The position numbers and the translations under genes were made by a program. Positions 1 to 8,602 of a DNA stretch of 64,000 nucleotides are shown here, in pieces; position 1 is the stretch's first letter, and each line of letters begins with the position of its first letter. Under the pieces are notes generated by a model. That model was not told the origin of the DNA, did no database searches, and was given only the letters and a program-made list of their open reading frames with translations. This DNA is from Saccharospirillum impatiens DSM 12546 (GTDB lineage: Bacteria; Pseudomonadota; Gammaproteobacteria; Pseudomonadales; Natronospirillaceae): positions 62,001 to 126,000 of the forward strand of contig NZ_AUIH01000010.1 of the NCBI RefSeq assembly GCF_000423605.1, given 5' to 3'.

Positions 1-984
1 CTGGTGAGTCACATCAAGGTGTTGGGTAACATGAACATTGCCGAGCATCGACTGCCTCAGGATGGTCGGTACCGAACCACGCAGCACGGGAAAACCATCG
101 ACCTGCGATTGTCGGTCATACCGTCCATTCGCGGCGAGAGTGTGGTGATTCGGTTGCTCGATACCAGTTTTGCACTCAAAGACCTGGGATCTCTGGGCTA
201 CTCGGCTAACGATGAAAGCCGGCTGCATCATGTGCTGAGCAGAAATCAGGGCATGTTCCTGGTGACTGGACCGACCGGTTCTGGCAAGTCGACCACTCTG
301 TATACCGCATTGACCGAGTTGATGCGCACCCGTCGGAATATCATCACCGTCGAGGACCCGGTGGAATATCACCTCGATGGCCTGACCCAGATTCAAACCA
401 AAGCCGAGATTGGTTACACCTTTGCCCGGGCGTTGCGCCATATCCTTCGTCACGACCCGGACATCATTATGGTGGGTGAAATGCGCGATCAGGAAACGGC
501 CAAAATGGCTGTTGAAAGCTCGCTGACCGGTCATTTGGTGTTGAGTACGCTGCATACCAACAGTGCCACCACAACACTGACTCGTCTGTTGGAAATAGGC
601 GTCGAACCCTACCTGGTCAACGCGGCGCTATTGGGGGTCTTGGCACAGCGGCTGGTGCGCAAGAATTGCCAGGAGTGCAAAGAGCCGGAATCGGTGTCTG
701 ATGAGGTTCGTTCACTGCTGGGTGCAGATCCGCGGGAAGTTTTTTACAAAGGGCGGGGGTGTGATCATTGCCACCATACGGGTGTGAAAGGTCGCGCGGC
801 TGTTTATGAATTATTGACGGTTTCTGCCGCTTTGCGCGCGCTCATTCAACCCGGTGTCTCGGCCCAGGCACTGGAAGAACAAGCCATATTGGACGGTATG
901 ATTCCGCTGACCCGGCATGCGCTGATGCTGGCCCGCAAAGGGGTTATTCCATTGTCTGAAGTTTATGCCGTCCGTTTGGATTGA
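1..984 (+). CDS. GspE/PilB-family secretion or pilus assembly ATPase, 5' partial
   Basis: C-terminal two-thirds of a type II secretion/type IV pilus assembly ATPase, the cytoplasmic hexameric motor that powers pseudopilus or pilus extension. The frame is open to the left edge, so the N-terminal domain lies outside the window. Visible are the Walker A motif GPTGSGKST (about 268-294), the VEDPVEY Asp-box region, the Walker B region with DIIMVGEMRD, the STLHTN His box, and a tetracysteine zinc site (CQEC about 60 residues before CDHCH). These are standard for GspE, PilB and MshE. No pilus or secretion gene follows, so I cannot say which system it serves; MshE of an MSHA-type pilus is one option. 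Family is certain, the subtype is not. Confidence 0.9.
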   Translation: MVSHIKVLGNMNIAEHRLPQDGRYRTTQHGKTIDLRLSVIPSIRGESVVIRLLDTSFALKDLGSLGYSANDESRLHHVLSRNQGMFLVTGPTGSGKSTTLYTALTELMRTRRNIITVEDPVEYHLDGLTQIQTKAEIGYTFARALRHILRHDPDIIMVGEMRDQETAKMAVESSLTGHLVLSTLHTNSATTTLTRLLEIGVEPYLVNAALLGVLAQRLVRKNCQECKEPESVSDEVRSLLGADPREVFYKGRGCDHCHHTGVKGRAAVYELLTVSAALRALIQPGVSAQALEEQAILDGMIPLTRHALMLARKGVIPLSEVYAVRLD

Positions 985-1098
985 CATGTGTGGTTCAGTA
1001 ACGGAACGGGCGTTGGTCGCCAGTTTTTGGCCGGGTTGGGGTCGGCATAGCACTGCACGCATGCAGAGCCATTCATGCTGGCCGTCATGCCGTCATTC

Positions 1099-1113
1099 TT
1101 GAATACAATTCAA
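1099..1113. promoter_or_regulatory. Possible operator, inverted repeat TTGAAT-N3-ATTCAA
   Basis: A 6-bp perfect inverted repeat with a 3-nt spacer lies about 105 nt upstream of the reductase gene at 1217, in an otherwise AT-rich 230-nt gap. It has the size of a TetR- or XRE-type half-site pair. No regulator gene is adjacent, so this is only a candidate. Confidence 0.25.
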
Positions 1114-1216
1114 AAACCCCCATCATTTAGGGATTCAACGCTTCATTCATCATCCGCATACGCTAGGCTGTTGTCTGAATGAACCCGCCTTGTTCGGGCT
1201 CAATAGGGAGTGATGC

Positions 1217-2284
1217 ATGAAACAGAACTGGATGATCTACGGTGCTTACGGGTACAGCGGTGAACTGATTGCACGCGAAGCGGTTGCCCGCGGTATGGCT
1301 CCAATGCTGGCCGGACGCAATGAAGATAAGCTGCGTGTACTGGCCCACGAATTGAACCTCGGGTTCAGGGTGTTTGATCTGTCGGATGCCACCGCCGTGA
1401 AGCGCGAGCTGGAAGACATGAGTCTGGTACTGCATTGCGCCGGTCCGTTCTCCGCCACCAGTGCCCCCATGCTTGAAGGGTGTTTGGCCAGTAAGGCGCA
1501 TTATTTTGACATCACCGGCGAGATGGATGTGTTCGAACACGCACACAGTGCTCAGATCCAGAAACGTGCCCAAACGGCCGGCATCATCGTTTGCCCGGGC
1601 GTGGGGTTCGATGTGGTGCCAACCGATTGTCTGGCCGCGCAACTCAAACAGGCGCTGCCGGACTTGACTGAACTCGACCTCGCCTTCAAAGCCGGTGGCC
1701 CAATGAGTCCGGGGACGGCAAAAACCTCTGTGGAGGGCATGGCCGGCCTGAGCCGTATTCGCAGCAACGGGCGCATTGTTGAAACGCCCTTAAAAACCCG
1801 CCGCCTGGACATGGGGCAGGGTGAACGTACTGCGATGAGCATTCCCTGGGGCGATGTCAGCACGGCCTATCACAGCATTGGCGTGGAAAATGTGGTGGTT
1901 TACGTGCCGGTGGCCGATCGCACCGTGAAGCGTATGAAACGGCTGCAGTCGATGCGCTGGCTGATGGGTCAGCCCTGGGTGCAGTCCTTCATGAAGCGGC
2001 GTATCGAGAAAAACGTACCCGGGCCGACCGCCGAGCAGCGCGCCAAAAGTCGCACCTATCTGTGGGGCGAGGCCCGCAATGCATCGGGCAAAAAAGTCGA
2101 GGGCCGGTTTGAAACGCCCAATGGCTACGATCTGACCATCACGGCCCCGCTGGCGATTGTCTCGGCGGTGCTGGAAGATCGGGTGTCCGGTTCTGGCAGC
2201 ACCACGCCCTCAGCATTGATGGGGTCCGATTTTGTCTGGTCTCTGCCCGGCGTAACACCGCTGGAACTGACCCGCCTGGGTTGA
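1217..2284 (+). CDS. Saccharopine dehydrogenase-like NAD(P)-binding reductase
   Basis: 355-residue protein with an N-terminal Rossmann fold (MIYGAYGYSGELIAREA, a GxxGxxG-like nucleotide loop at residues 8-15), then LAGRNEDKL and LHCAGPFS. This pattern is typical of the saccharopine dehydrogenase-like/trans-acting enoyl reductase superfamily, whose members reduce acyl or polyketide-type substrates or are uncharacterised. ATG 1217 follows AGGGAG at 1205-1210 with good spacing. It stands alone between the ATPase and the ABC-F gene. The substrate cannot be read from sequence; lysine metabolism is not implied, because the C-terminal saccharopine catalytic part is not recognisable. Confidence 0.75.
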   Translation: MKQNWMIYGAYGYSGELIAREAVARGMAPMLAGRNEDKLRVLAHELNLGFRVFDLSDATAVKRELEDMSLVLHCAGPFSATSAPMLEGCLASKAHYFDITGEMDVFEHAHSAQIQKRAQTAGIIVCPGVGFDVVPTDCLAAQLKQALPDLTELDLAFKAGGPMSPGTAKTSVEGMAGLSRIRSNGRIVETPLKTRRLDMGQGERTAMSIPWGDVSTAYHSIGVENVVVYVPVADRTVKRMKRLQSMRWLMGQPWVQSFMKRRIEKNVPGPTAEQRAKSRTYLWGEARNASGKKVEGRFETPNGYDLTITAPLAIVSAVLEDRVSGSGSTTPSALMGSDFVWSLPGVTPLELTRLG

Positions 2285-2590
2285 AATAAAACGTCGACTG
2301 ACGTAGTTTACTGGCGAATCGGGTGAACACAGCGTCACTCGATTCGAAGCAACCCCCTTCCAAACAGCGAGCCCTACGCCAATGAAGTAAGCCTGTCATC
2401 AACGAATGAACTCGTAAATTGAGTTGCAGCCAATCATCGACGAACACCTCGTCAGTTAAAGGTATTCAGTCGGTCTGGCACATGTTGTATTGATGGACAG
2501 GTGGCGTAATAGGGGTGGTTTTTTACTGCACCCCAATTCTCTTTAGCGGACAGTCCGCGTCGCACGTCATCGGTCCCGTATCCCGGGAGG
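2285..2590. other. Gene-free gap of about 300 nt
   Basis: Intergenic stretch between the reductase and the ABC-F gene. I see no convincing ORF, RNA gene or copy of the dispersed palindromes. GGGAGG at 2585-2590 is the ribosome binding site of the next gene. Confidence 0.5.
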
Positions 2591-4186
2591 GTGTCTGTGT
2601 CCGATCATCTTTGCTTTACCCATAACCTGACCTTGCAGTGGGGCAGCGAACCGCTGTGGTCAGATCTTAATGTGTCGTTGCCTTTGGGGCTTAACGCTCT
2701 GGTGGGCCCCAACGGCCATGGCAAATCGGCGCTGCTGAGCGTATTGGCCGGTCGGACTGTGCCGACAAGTGGCCAGGTAAGCTGGTCGGTGCCGTTTTAT
2801 TATCAAACCCAGCTGGATCCTCTGGCGGGCCCGCGGGTGGCTGAAGCGCTGGGCGTCGCTCATCTGTTCGACGCCTTTACCCGGCTGGAAAACGGGCTCG
2901 CGACGCCTGCCGACCTCGAACAGGTCGCCGACCAGTGGCACCTGCCTGCACAGTGGACAAAACAACTGGCCAGTGCCGGTCTGGACCCGGACCTGGCACG
3001 ACCGGTCGCCTCCCTGAGCGGCGGGCAACGCACTCGCCTGGCCCTGTGCCGGGCGTTTATGCAGACCGATCATTGCCTGTTGCTGGATGAGCCGAGTAAC
3101 CATCTGGACCGTTCGGGCCGTCACTGGTTGTTGCAGTCGCTGGCAGCACACCCGGGCGGCGCACTGATAGCAAGCCACGATCAGACCTTATTGCACGACG
3201 TTGACCGAATTCTGGAGCTGCGCAATGGCCACCTTGTCGAATACGGTGGTGGGTACGAGCTCTATCAGGCCCAGCGTGATGCGCAACTGGCCGCTCAGGA
3301 GCACAAGCTTGACCATGTGACCGGTCAACAACGCCGGCTTCATCAGCAACAGCAGGCGACGCTCGAAAAAGCGGCCAGTCGTCGCCAGCAGGGTGTTCAG
3401 CAACGACGGTCCGGATCGCAGGGCAAGCTGTTACTGGATGCACGGAAGAACCGGTCGGAACAAACCCAGGCCCGCCTGAGCCAGCAGCAAACGCAGCGAC
3501 GTGATGCGCTCAGTGATGAGCGTCAGTCGGCCCAGGCCGAACTGGAGCAATTGCGCACCCAGCGGTTGTCCATCACGCAACCCAAGGTGAGCGGAGCGGT
3601 ACAACTGCATCTGGCTGACCTGACCTTACCGTTCGTTACTCACCGACCACTCACCTGGACGGTGCACGGCGGCGAGCGCTGGCGAGTGACCGGCGCCAAT
3701 GGGCGGGGCAAGTCGCTGTTGCTAAAGAGTCTGGTGGGGTGGGTGAAGCCGGTTTCCGGTGAGCCCGACGTTCGCGGCTCAGTGCGCTATCTGGATCAGC
3801 ATTTTTCAGCGCTCGATCCGGCGGTTTCAGCGTTGGACAACCTGCAGCGCGGTCAACCGGAGCGTTCGGCATCCGAGTTGCGAACCCAGTTGGCCAGCGT
3901 TCGTCTGCGCGCAGATCAGGCGCTGCAACCGGTGTCGACGCTCAGTGGGGGCGAGCGTTTGAAGGTAGCGCTGTTGTCGTTACTTAGCCACCAAAGCCCG
4001 GTCGATCTGTTGTTGCTCGATGAGCCGGATAATCATCTGGATCTCGATTCGAAGCACCTGCTGGAACAGGCGCTTAATGACTACCGGGGAACCCTGGTGG
4101 TGGTCACTCACGACGATGCGTTCGCCAGCCGACTGAACCTCGACTTTGAACTCAACCTGGACGATTCAGGCAGCCTTCATTCGTAA
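2591..4186 (+). CDS. ABC-F family ATPase (duplicated ABC domains, no membrane segments)
   Basis: About 530 residues with two ATP-binding cassettes: Walker A GPNGHGKSALL near residue 40 and GANGRGKSLLL near residue 370. The signatures are LSGGQRTRLALCRAF and LSGGERLKVALLSLL, and the Walker B regions are LLLDEPSNHLD and LLLDEPDNHLD. A Gln/Arg-rich coiled linker (about residues 210-320) separates the cassettes. There are no membrane helices, so this is a soluble ABC-F protein, a family that acts on translating ribosomes or gives resistance to ribosome-targeting antibiotics. It is clearly different from the EttA gene near 61 kb. GTG 2591 abuts GGGAGG; GTG 2597 (MSDHL) has better spacing and may be the real start. 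Its end overlaps the convergent lipoprotein gene by 10 nt. Confidence 0.88.
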   Translation: MSVSDHLCFTHNLTLQWGSEPLWSDLNVSLPLGLNALVGPNGHGKSALLSVLAGRTVPTSGQVSWSVPFYYQTQLDPLAGPRVAEALGVAHLFDAFTRLENGLATPADLEQVADQWHLPAQWTKQLASAGLDPDLARPVASLSGGQRTRLALCRAFMQTDHCLLLDEPSNHLDRSGRHWLLQSLAAHPGGALIASHDQTLLHDVDRILELRNGHLVEYGGGYELYQAQRDAQLAAQEHKLDHVTGQQRRLHQQQQATLEKAASRRQQGVQQRRSGSQGKLLLDARKNRSEQTQARLSQQQTQRRDALSDERQSAQAELEQLRTQRLSITQPKVSGAVQLHLADLTLPFVTHRPLTWTVHGGERWRVTGANGRGKSLLLKSLVGWVKPVSGEPDVRGSVRYLDQHFSALDPAVSALDNLQRGQPERSASELRTQLASVRLRADQALQPVSTLSGGERLKVALLSLLSHQSPVDLLLLDEPDNHLDLDSKHLLEQALNDYRGTLVVVTHDDAFASRLNLDFELNLDDSGSLHS

Positions 4187-4911
4187 GGTGAAATAGACGC
4201 CACATTCAACCGGTAACCGGCCGTACCGATATCGGTATTGGTCGAGATCACGTCGATCGTGCCCCGGGCCCAGTAGGGCTCGAACATATTGTCGAACGCG
4301 ACGGGTTCGTCCAGCACCACGTGCACGATCTGGTTAGCAGGCGGCGGCGGTGAGTGAATACAGGCCCCGTAATAGGGGACCAGAAAGAACTCACGAACCT
4401 CGTCAGCCGCCATTTCCAGCGGCACCAGGAAGCCGGGAATGCGGGCTTCGACGCCATCAAGAGCCTCGACCATAGGGACATCGGCCATGACCGATTGCAG
4501 GTCGGAATACAGGCGCTGGGCTTCAGGGTCGTCATCCGTCAGGTCGTAGATCTCGTAACTTTCAAGATCGATCTGGTCGCGCAGCGTGTTGAAGTCAAAA
4601 TCGGCGGGCAGCAGGTCATCCCAAGAGAGCTCCTGAAACGCCAGGTCATCGCCCGGTGCCACTGACATCGGAGCGACTTCAGACCCTTCTGGGGGTTCCA
4701 GTAACTGCTCGTCGGGTGTCAGCGACTGGCCAGGGTCCACCGGGGCATTCTCGACAACCACAGCTTCGGCGGGCCGATTGGCGATATCAGCCACGGAAGC
4801 CTCATCTTCGCTTTGGCATGCGACCAGTACAAAAGCCGCTGCTAGAGTGAGGGCAGATGCTGAAAGTCGGCGCGAAGAACGTTGTGAAGCGATAACCTGT
4901 GAGATTGACAA
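4177..4911 (-). CDS. DUF3299 family lipoprotein
   Basis: 244 residues with an N-terminal hydrophobic segment ending in LVAC, a lipobox that should be cleaved and lipidated at Cys32. An acidic linker follows, then a C-terminal domain with LSWDDLLP, IPGFLVPLE, EFFLVPYYGACIHSPPPPANQ and ARGTIDV. That block is the hallmark of DUF3299 proteins; their role is unknown, though they often sit near metal or ABC export genes. It converges with the ABC-F gene (10-nt overlap) and diverges from the DUF3047 gene. A shorter start is possible because the signal peptide is preceded by an Arg/Ser-rich leader. Confidence 0.8.
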   Translation of the reverse strand: MSISQVIASQRSSRRLSASALTLAAAFVLVACQSEDEASVADIANRPAEAVVVENAPVDPGQSLTPDEQLLEPPEGSEVAPMSVAPGDDLAFQELSWDDLLPADFDFNTLRDQIDLESYEIYDLTDDDPEAQRLYSDLQSVMADVPMVEALDGVEARIPGFLVPLEMAADEVREFFLVPYYGACIHSPPPPANQIVHVVLDEPVAFDNMFEPYWARGTIDVISTNTDIGTAGYRLNVASISPYE

Positions 4912-4967
4912 GATGGTGACCCTGTTTTGGCGAGTTAGCCCGCAAAATGATATGGAGTAACGTTTTT

Positions 4968-5609
4968 ATGATACCCCCTCTAGCAGCTAAGCCAAGGCAC
5001 GGAGTCACACTTTTGCTGGCTCTTTACTTCGGTACGCTGATAACCGGAGCAGTGACGGCTGAATCACTACCTCTGACTGATATAGACAGTTGGGAACACC
5101 ACAGCTTCGAAGGTGAGTCCCGGTTCGAATGGCAAGCCAGTGACCAATGTTTGCGCATGATGTCAGACGGCACCGCCTCGGCGCGGATTTGGGAGCAGGA
5201 AGTCGAACTCGAGGACGACACGCAACTGAGCTGGCGTTGGCGGGCTGAACAGGACATCAGCTCGGTAGCCCGGCAGGAAAAGCCCGGTGACGACTTTGCC
5301 GGTCGTATTTACGTGGCCGTTGAACACCCCCTGTTCTTCTGGCGCTCGCGCGTTTTGGCCTACGTGCATGCCAGTGAACTGCCCGTTGATACGCACTGGC
5401 CAAACCCTTTTACCGGCCAGTTCCACATGTGGGTGGTCAGCAACGGCGAGTCGGGCAATTGGCAGAGCATCGAACGAGGCATTCTGGATGACTGGGAGGT
5501 GGCCTTTGGTGACCGGCCCGACCATTTTGACGCCATCGGGTTAATGGCCGATTCTGATAACAGCGGTCAGCAAACTGATCTGTGCCTGGCCGATCTTGTA
5601 GTGCGTTAA
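4968..5609 (+). CDS. DUF3047 family exported protein
   Basis: 213 residues from ATG 4968, which has GGAG about 10 nt upstream; an in-frame ATG at 4947 would add seven residues but has no ribosome binding site. A signal peptide (LLLALYFGTLITGAVTAES) is followed by a beta-rich domain with LSWRWRAEQDISS, GDDFAGRIYVAVEHP and GLMADSDNSGQQTDLCLADL. This pattern is characteristic of DUF3047, a family of unknown periplasmic function. It probably shares a transcript with the next gene, since only 6 nt separate them. Confidence 0.78.
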   Translation: MIPPLAAKPRHGVTLLLALYFGTLITGAVTAESLPLTDIDSWEHHSFEGESRFEWQASDQCLRMMSDGTASARIWEQEVELEDDTQLSWRWRAEQDISSVARQEKPGDDFAGRIYVAVEHPLFFWRSRVLAYVHASELPVDTHWPNPFTGQFHMWVVSNGESGNWQSIERGILDDWEVAFGDRPDHFDAIGLMADSDNSGQQTDLCLADLVVR

Positions 5610-5615
5610 AGAGGA

Positions 5616-6122
5616 GTGGGATACCGCTTGGTCATCGTCAATCAGTCAGACAAGGGCCTCTACCTGGTCCTCCAGCCTAACCGCTCGATGAGCTGGCAAG
5701 GCACCATGAAAGTGCTGGGCGCTCTGCTGGCCGTTTCGACCCTGATCGTGATCGGCATGGTCTGGATCGGTGCCTGGGTCGTGTTGCCGTTTGCCGGTCT
5801 GGAATGGTTGGCGGTTGCTGCGGGCCTGATCATCACCGCCTGGCGGTGCCAGCAGCAGGAGGTGCTCTGGTTCGAAGAGGATCAGGTTCGGCTGGAGCAG
5901 GGTGTTTATCGCCGCCAGCGCCACTGGCAGGGACCAAGACGTTACACCCGGTTGGTAATATCACCCCCGAAACACCCGCTGGGGTCACCGCGGTTGGCAC
6001 TCGCCTACCGCGACGATCAGCAGGCATTCGCTGAGTTTCTGAATCCATGGGATGCCGACTTGCTGATCAGCGAATGCCAGCGCCGGGGCATGGTGATAGA
6101 CCGGCGCGTTGGGGATCAGTAG
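5616..6122 (+). CDS. DUF2244 family integral membrane protein
   Basis: 168 residues with two transmembrane helices near the N terminus (about 29-50 and 55-75) separated by a very short loop, then a soluble domain with EDQVRLEQGVYRR. This matches DUF2244, a small inner-membrane family of unknown function usually found near cytochrome oxidase genes, which are not seen here. GTG 5616 overlaps the GAGGAG ribosome binding site (5611-5616), so TTG 5628, 11 nt further on, is a realistic alternative start. It is likely co-transcribed with the DUF3047 gene. Confidence 0.7.
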   Translation: MGYRLVIVNQSDKGLYLVLQPNRSMSWQGTMKVLGALLAVSTLIVIGMVWIGAWVVLPFAGLEWLAVAAGLIITAWRCQQQEVLWFEEDQVRLEQGVYRRQRHWQGPRRYTRLVISPPKHPLGSPRLALAYRDDQQAFAEFLNPWDADLLISECQRRGMVIDRRVGDQ

Positions 6123-6139
6123 CCCGGATGGCGCAGCCG

Positions 6140-6649
6140 TTACTCGGCCGGGCGCAACAACGACCAGCCTTCGTAGGTATCGTCGGTCAGAATGTCGGTT
6201 AGAAAAAGCACTTCTGCCGCATCGCTGTCCAGATCAGTGATCTCCACTTTGCGAGTAAACAACTTCTTCTCAACCATGACCTGCTTGGGCAGAGTGACAT
6301 GGCCCGCTTCAACACTGAATTCGCCGTCGATATCGAACAGGCGAATGCCCCGACCATCACGACGAACGTCTTCGCGCTTCACGAACTGATATTCGCCCGG
6401 TGCCAAACGACCCATGACCGCATAGGTCCTGTTTTCCTCAACTGGCATGCGCACCCGCTGCTGTTCGCCACTGGCCAGGTTTTCAACGGTGAACATGAAG
6501 TCGTACTCCAGCTCAGTGTCGCCACGCACTTCGATGTCTGCGGCAAATATGACGAGCCCTTCGTTCTCGCCAGCGTATGGGGCTTTCACGGCGTTGGAAG
6601 AACAAGCCGCCAGTGTGAGTGCGGTCAGCAGTACTAGAATGTGTTTCAT
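6140..6649 (-). CDS. Small lipoprotein of unknown function
   Basis: 169 residues starting at ATG 6649 (MKHILVLLTALTLAACSSN). The N terminus is a textbook lipoprotein signal with lipobox LAAC and Ser-Ser at +2/+3, favouring the outer membrane. An upstream in-frame start at 6703 would bury this signal inside the protein. The mature part is beta-rich (DIEVRGDTELEYDFMFTVEN, GEYQFVKREDVRRDG) with no family I can name. It converges with the DUF2244 gene and diverges from liuA. Confidence 0.7.
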   Translation of the reverse strand: MKHILVLLTALTLAACSSNAVKAPYAGENEGLVIFAADIEVRGDTELEYDFMFTVENLASGEQQRVRMPVEENRTYAVMGRLAPGEYQFVKREDVRRDGRGIRLFDIDGEFSVEAGHVTLPKQVMVEKKLFTRKVEITDLDSDAAEVLFLTDILTDDTYEGWSLLRPAE

Positions 6650-6801
6650 CAGAGAACCCGTGGTTAATCGTGTCGGCGCTACAATACCCGATTGCTTTCG
6701 CACTGGGCAGCCTGTCTGACCGATCTTTTACAGGCCCTGGTCCGGCCAGCGGTTGCCGTGAAGCGTCAACATCTCTTGACTGTCCTTCGTTTGCGTCTAA
6801 G

Positions 6802-6817
6802 TTGACGTTAACGTCAA
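6802..6817. promoter_or_regulatory. Perfect 16-bp palindrome upstream of liuA, candidate LiuR-type operator
   Basis: TTGACGTTAACGTCAA is a perfect palindrome 78 nt upstream of the liuA start. MerR-family LiuR regulators of leucine catabolism in gammaproteobacteria bind palindromes of this general make-up (ACGTnAACGT-like), so it is a good candidate for the liu control site. No liuR gene is present in the window. The match is from memory of the motif, not a search. Confidence 0.55.
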
Positions 6818-6894
6818 CGTTAATTAGCCTGCAGGGACTGATCCAGTGACGATAATTCCAAATACAAGAAATCCAACAGGACGGCAGACCCGCT

Positions 6895-8061
6895 ATGAAC
6901 AGTTACCCCGCTTTAAACTTTGGCCTGGGCGAGACCCTCGACATGCTGCGCGACACCGTCCGTGATTTCGCGCAAAAGGAAATCGCCCCGCGCGCGGCGG
7001 CGATCGACCACGACAACCTCTTCCCGGCCGACCTATGGCAAAAGTTCGGTGACCTGGGCTTGCTGGGCATTACCGTCGATGAAGAACTCGGTGGCACCGG
7101 TATGGGCTACCTGGCGCACATGGTGGCGATGGAAGAGATCAGCCGGGCGTCCGCCTCGGTGGGCTTGAGCTATGGCGCCCATTCCAATCTCTGCGTTAAC
7201 CAGATTCGTCGCAATGGCAATGCCGGGCAACAAGCGAAATACCTGCCCAAGCTGATCAGCGGTGAGCATGTCGGTGCCCTGGCCATGAGCGAACCCGGCG
7301 CCGGTTCCGATGTGGTCAGCATGAAGCTCAAAGCCGAGCACAAGGGCGATCATTACCTGCTCAACGGCAACAAGATGTGGATCACCAACGGCCCCGATGC
7401 CGACGTACTGGTGGTCTATGCGAAGACCGACCCGGCCGGTGGCAAACGCGGCATCACCGCCTTTCTGATCGAAAAAGACTTCCCCGGTTTCAGCACCGCC
7501 CAAAAGCTCGACAAACTCGGCATGCGCGGCAGCAACACCTGTGAACTGGTCTTCGTCGACTGCAAGGTCCCGGTCGAAAACGTCATGGGTGCCGAAGGCG
7601 ACGGCGTAAAAATCCTGATGAGCGGCCTCGACTACGAACGTGCCGTTCTGGCGGCAGGCCCTGTCGGCATCATGCAGGCGTGTCTGGACGTTGTGCTGCC
7701 CTACGTACATGAGCGCGAACAGTTCGGGCAACCCATCGGTGAATTCCAACTGGTGCAAGGCAAAGTCGCCGACATGTACACCCGCCTGAACGCTTGCCGC
7801 GCCTACGTCTACGCAGTCGGAGCGGCGTGCGACCGTGGCGAAACCACCCGCAAAGACGCCGCCGGTGCCATCCTCTACGCCGCCGAAAACGCAACACAGG
7901 CTGCCCTCGATGCCATCCAGGTGCTCGGCGGCAACGGCTACATCAACGAGTACCCAACCGGTCGCTTGCTGCGCGACGCCAAACTCTACGAAATCGGCGC
8001 CGGCACCAGCGAGATTCGCCGGATGCTCATTGGCCGCGAGCTGTTCAACGAAACCCGGTGA
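6895..8061 (+). CDS. liuA: Isovaleryl-CoA dehydrogenase
   Basis: 388-residue flavoprotein that oxidises isovaleryl-CoA to 3-methylcrotonyl-CoA in leucine breakdown, passing electrons to ETF. It has the full acyl-CoA dehydrogenase layout: alpha N-terminal domain, beta middle domain ([36 protein letters not shown]), and C-terminal helices ending in [20 protein letters not shown] and [17 protein letters not shown]. The catalytic Glu lies in [12 protein letters not shown], the unusual position that marks isovaleryl-CoA dehydrogenase and separates it from short- and medium-chain enzymes. It is the first gene of the Liu block, with the palindrome at 6802 upstream. A 540-nt gap holding two dispersed repeats separates it from the rest. 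Confidence 0.95.
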   Translation: MNSYPALNFGLGETLDMLRDTVRDFAQKEIAPRAAAIDHDNLFPADLWQKFGDLGLLGITVDEELGGTGMGYLAHMVAMEEISRASASVGLSYGAHSNLCVNQIRRNGNAGQQAKYLPKLISGEHVGALAMSEPGAGSDVVSMKLKAEHKGDHYLLNGNKMWITNGPDADVLVVYAKTDPAGGKRGITAFLIEKDFPGFSTAQKLDKLGMRGSNTCELVFVDCKVPVENVMGAEGDGVKILMSGLDYERAVLAAGPVGIMQACLDVVLPYVHEREQFGQPIGEFQLVQGKVADMYTRLNACRAYVYAVGAACDRGETTRKDAAGAILYAAENATQAALDAIQVLGGNGYINEYPTGRLLRDAKLYEIGAGTSEIRRMLIGRELFNETR

Positions 8062-8127
8062 GGTTTGGTGGTGTGAGTTGGCTTGGTGGTTGAACGGGTG
8101 GCTTCTCATTGTACTTTGGCAGAAGTC

Positions 8128-8242
8128 GCTCAGGAGGTCGGGTGCGGCCCTGGCGGGTCGCTGCAAGTACATCCGTGTAAGCTCGGCGAGAGCCATCCAT
8201 GGCTCTCGACGCCCCGCCAGCACCGCACCCGACCTCCTGAGC
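8128..8242 (+). repeat. B-type dispersed palindromic element, copy B1
   Basis: Outer stem of 20 perfect pairs (8128-8147 with 8223-8242), then TGGCGGG pairing with CCCGCCA. The inside is asymmetric: a conserved strand (GTCGCTGCAAGTAC, GTGTAAGCTCGGCG) and one hairpin with apex CCATCCATGG (GAGAGCCATCCATGGCTCTC). Copies B2 and B3 keep the conserved strand but have different paired outer bases. Any ORF across it is an artefact of the repeat. Confidence 0.88.
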
Positions 8243-8386
8243 TGGTCTGCGTTGGTTGCATTAACCACGCCCAAGAACAGAAGAGTTCCTAGCGCGGGAG
8301 TTGAATTAAGCCAACTTACAAATGCTGTCAGGGGGCTGAGTAGTCGAAACAACGGGTTGGACAAAGTATATGAAGCCGATCAGCAA

Positions 8387-8499
8387 GTGCAGGGTGTCGG
8401 GTAGGCCTTTCCGGGGTAGTTCGCAACATGGATGTTGCGATCTAGGCCCCATGGACGGGTTCACGCCGACCCCTGAAAGGCCTACCTGGCGCCCTGCAC
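8387..8499 (+). repeat. A-type dispersed palindromic element, copy A1
   Basis: Long imperfect outer stem from GTGCAGGG to its complement CCCTGCAC, with the CCGGGGT/ACCCC closing region inside. Two inner hairpins follow: CGCAACATGGATGTTGCG and, in the loop of GGCCCCATGGACGGG, a second CATGGA apex. It shares the gap between liuA and the second acyl-CoA dehydrogenase with B1. Confidence 0.9.
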
Positions 8500-8602
8500 G
8501 AACGACTGGCACCGTACCAGGACTGACCAGCCACGGTCACAAACGCTTGGTACCGAAAGTAAGCCCAACCAAGCAACCAGAATAAAAACGACAGGCACTA
8601 AC

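Noticed and set aside
7670-7897. Arg-rich small minus-strand frame
   Set aside because: A GC-skewed shadow of liuA.
7033-8364. A 443-codon minus-strand frame over liuA
   Set aside because: Antisense to liuA and running into element B1; no domain or start signal.
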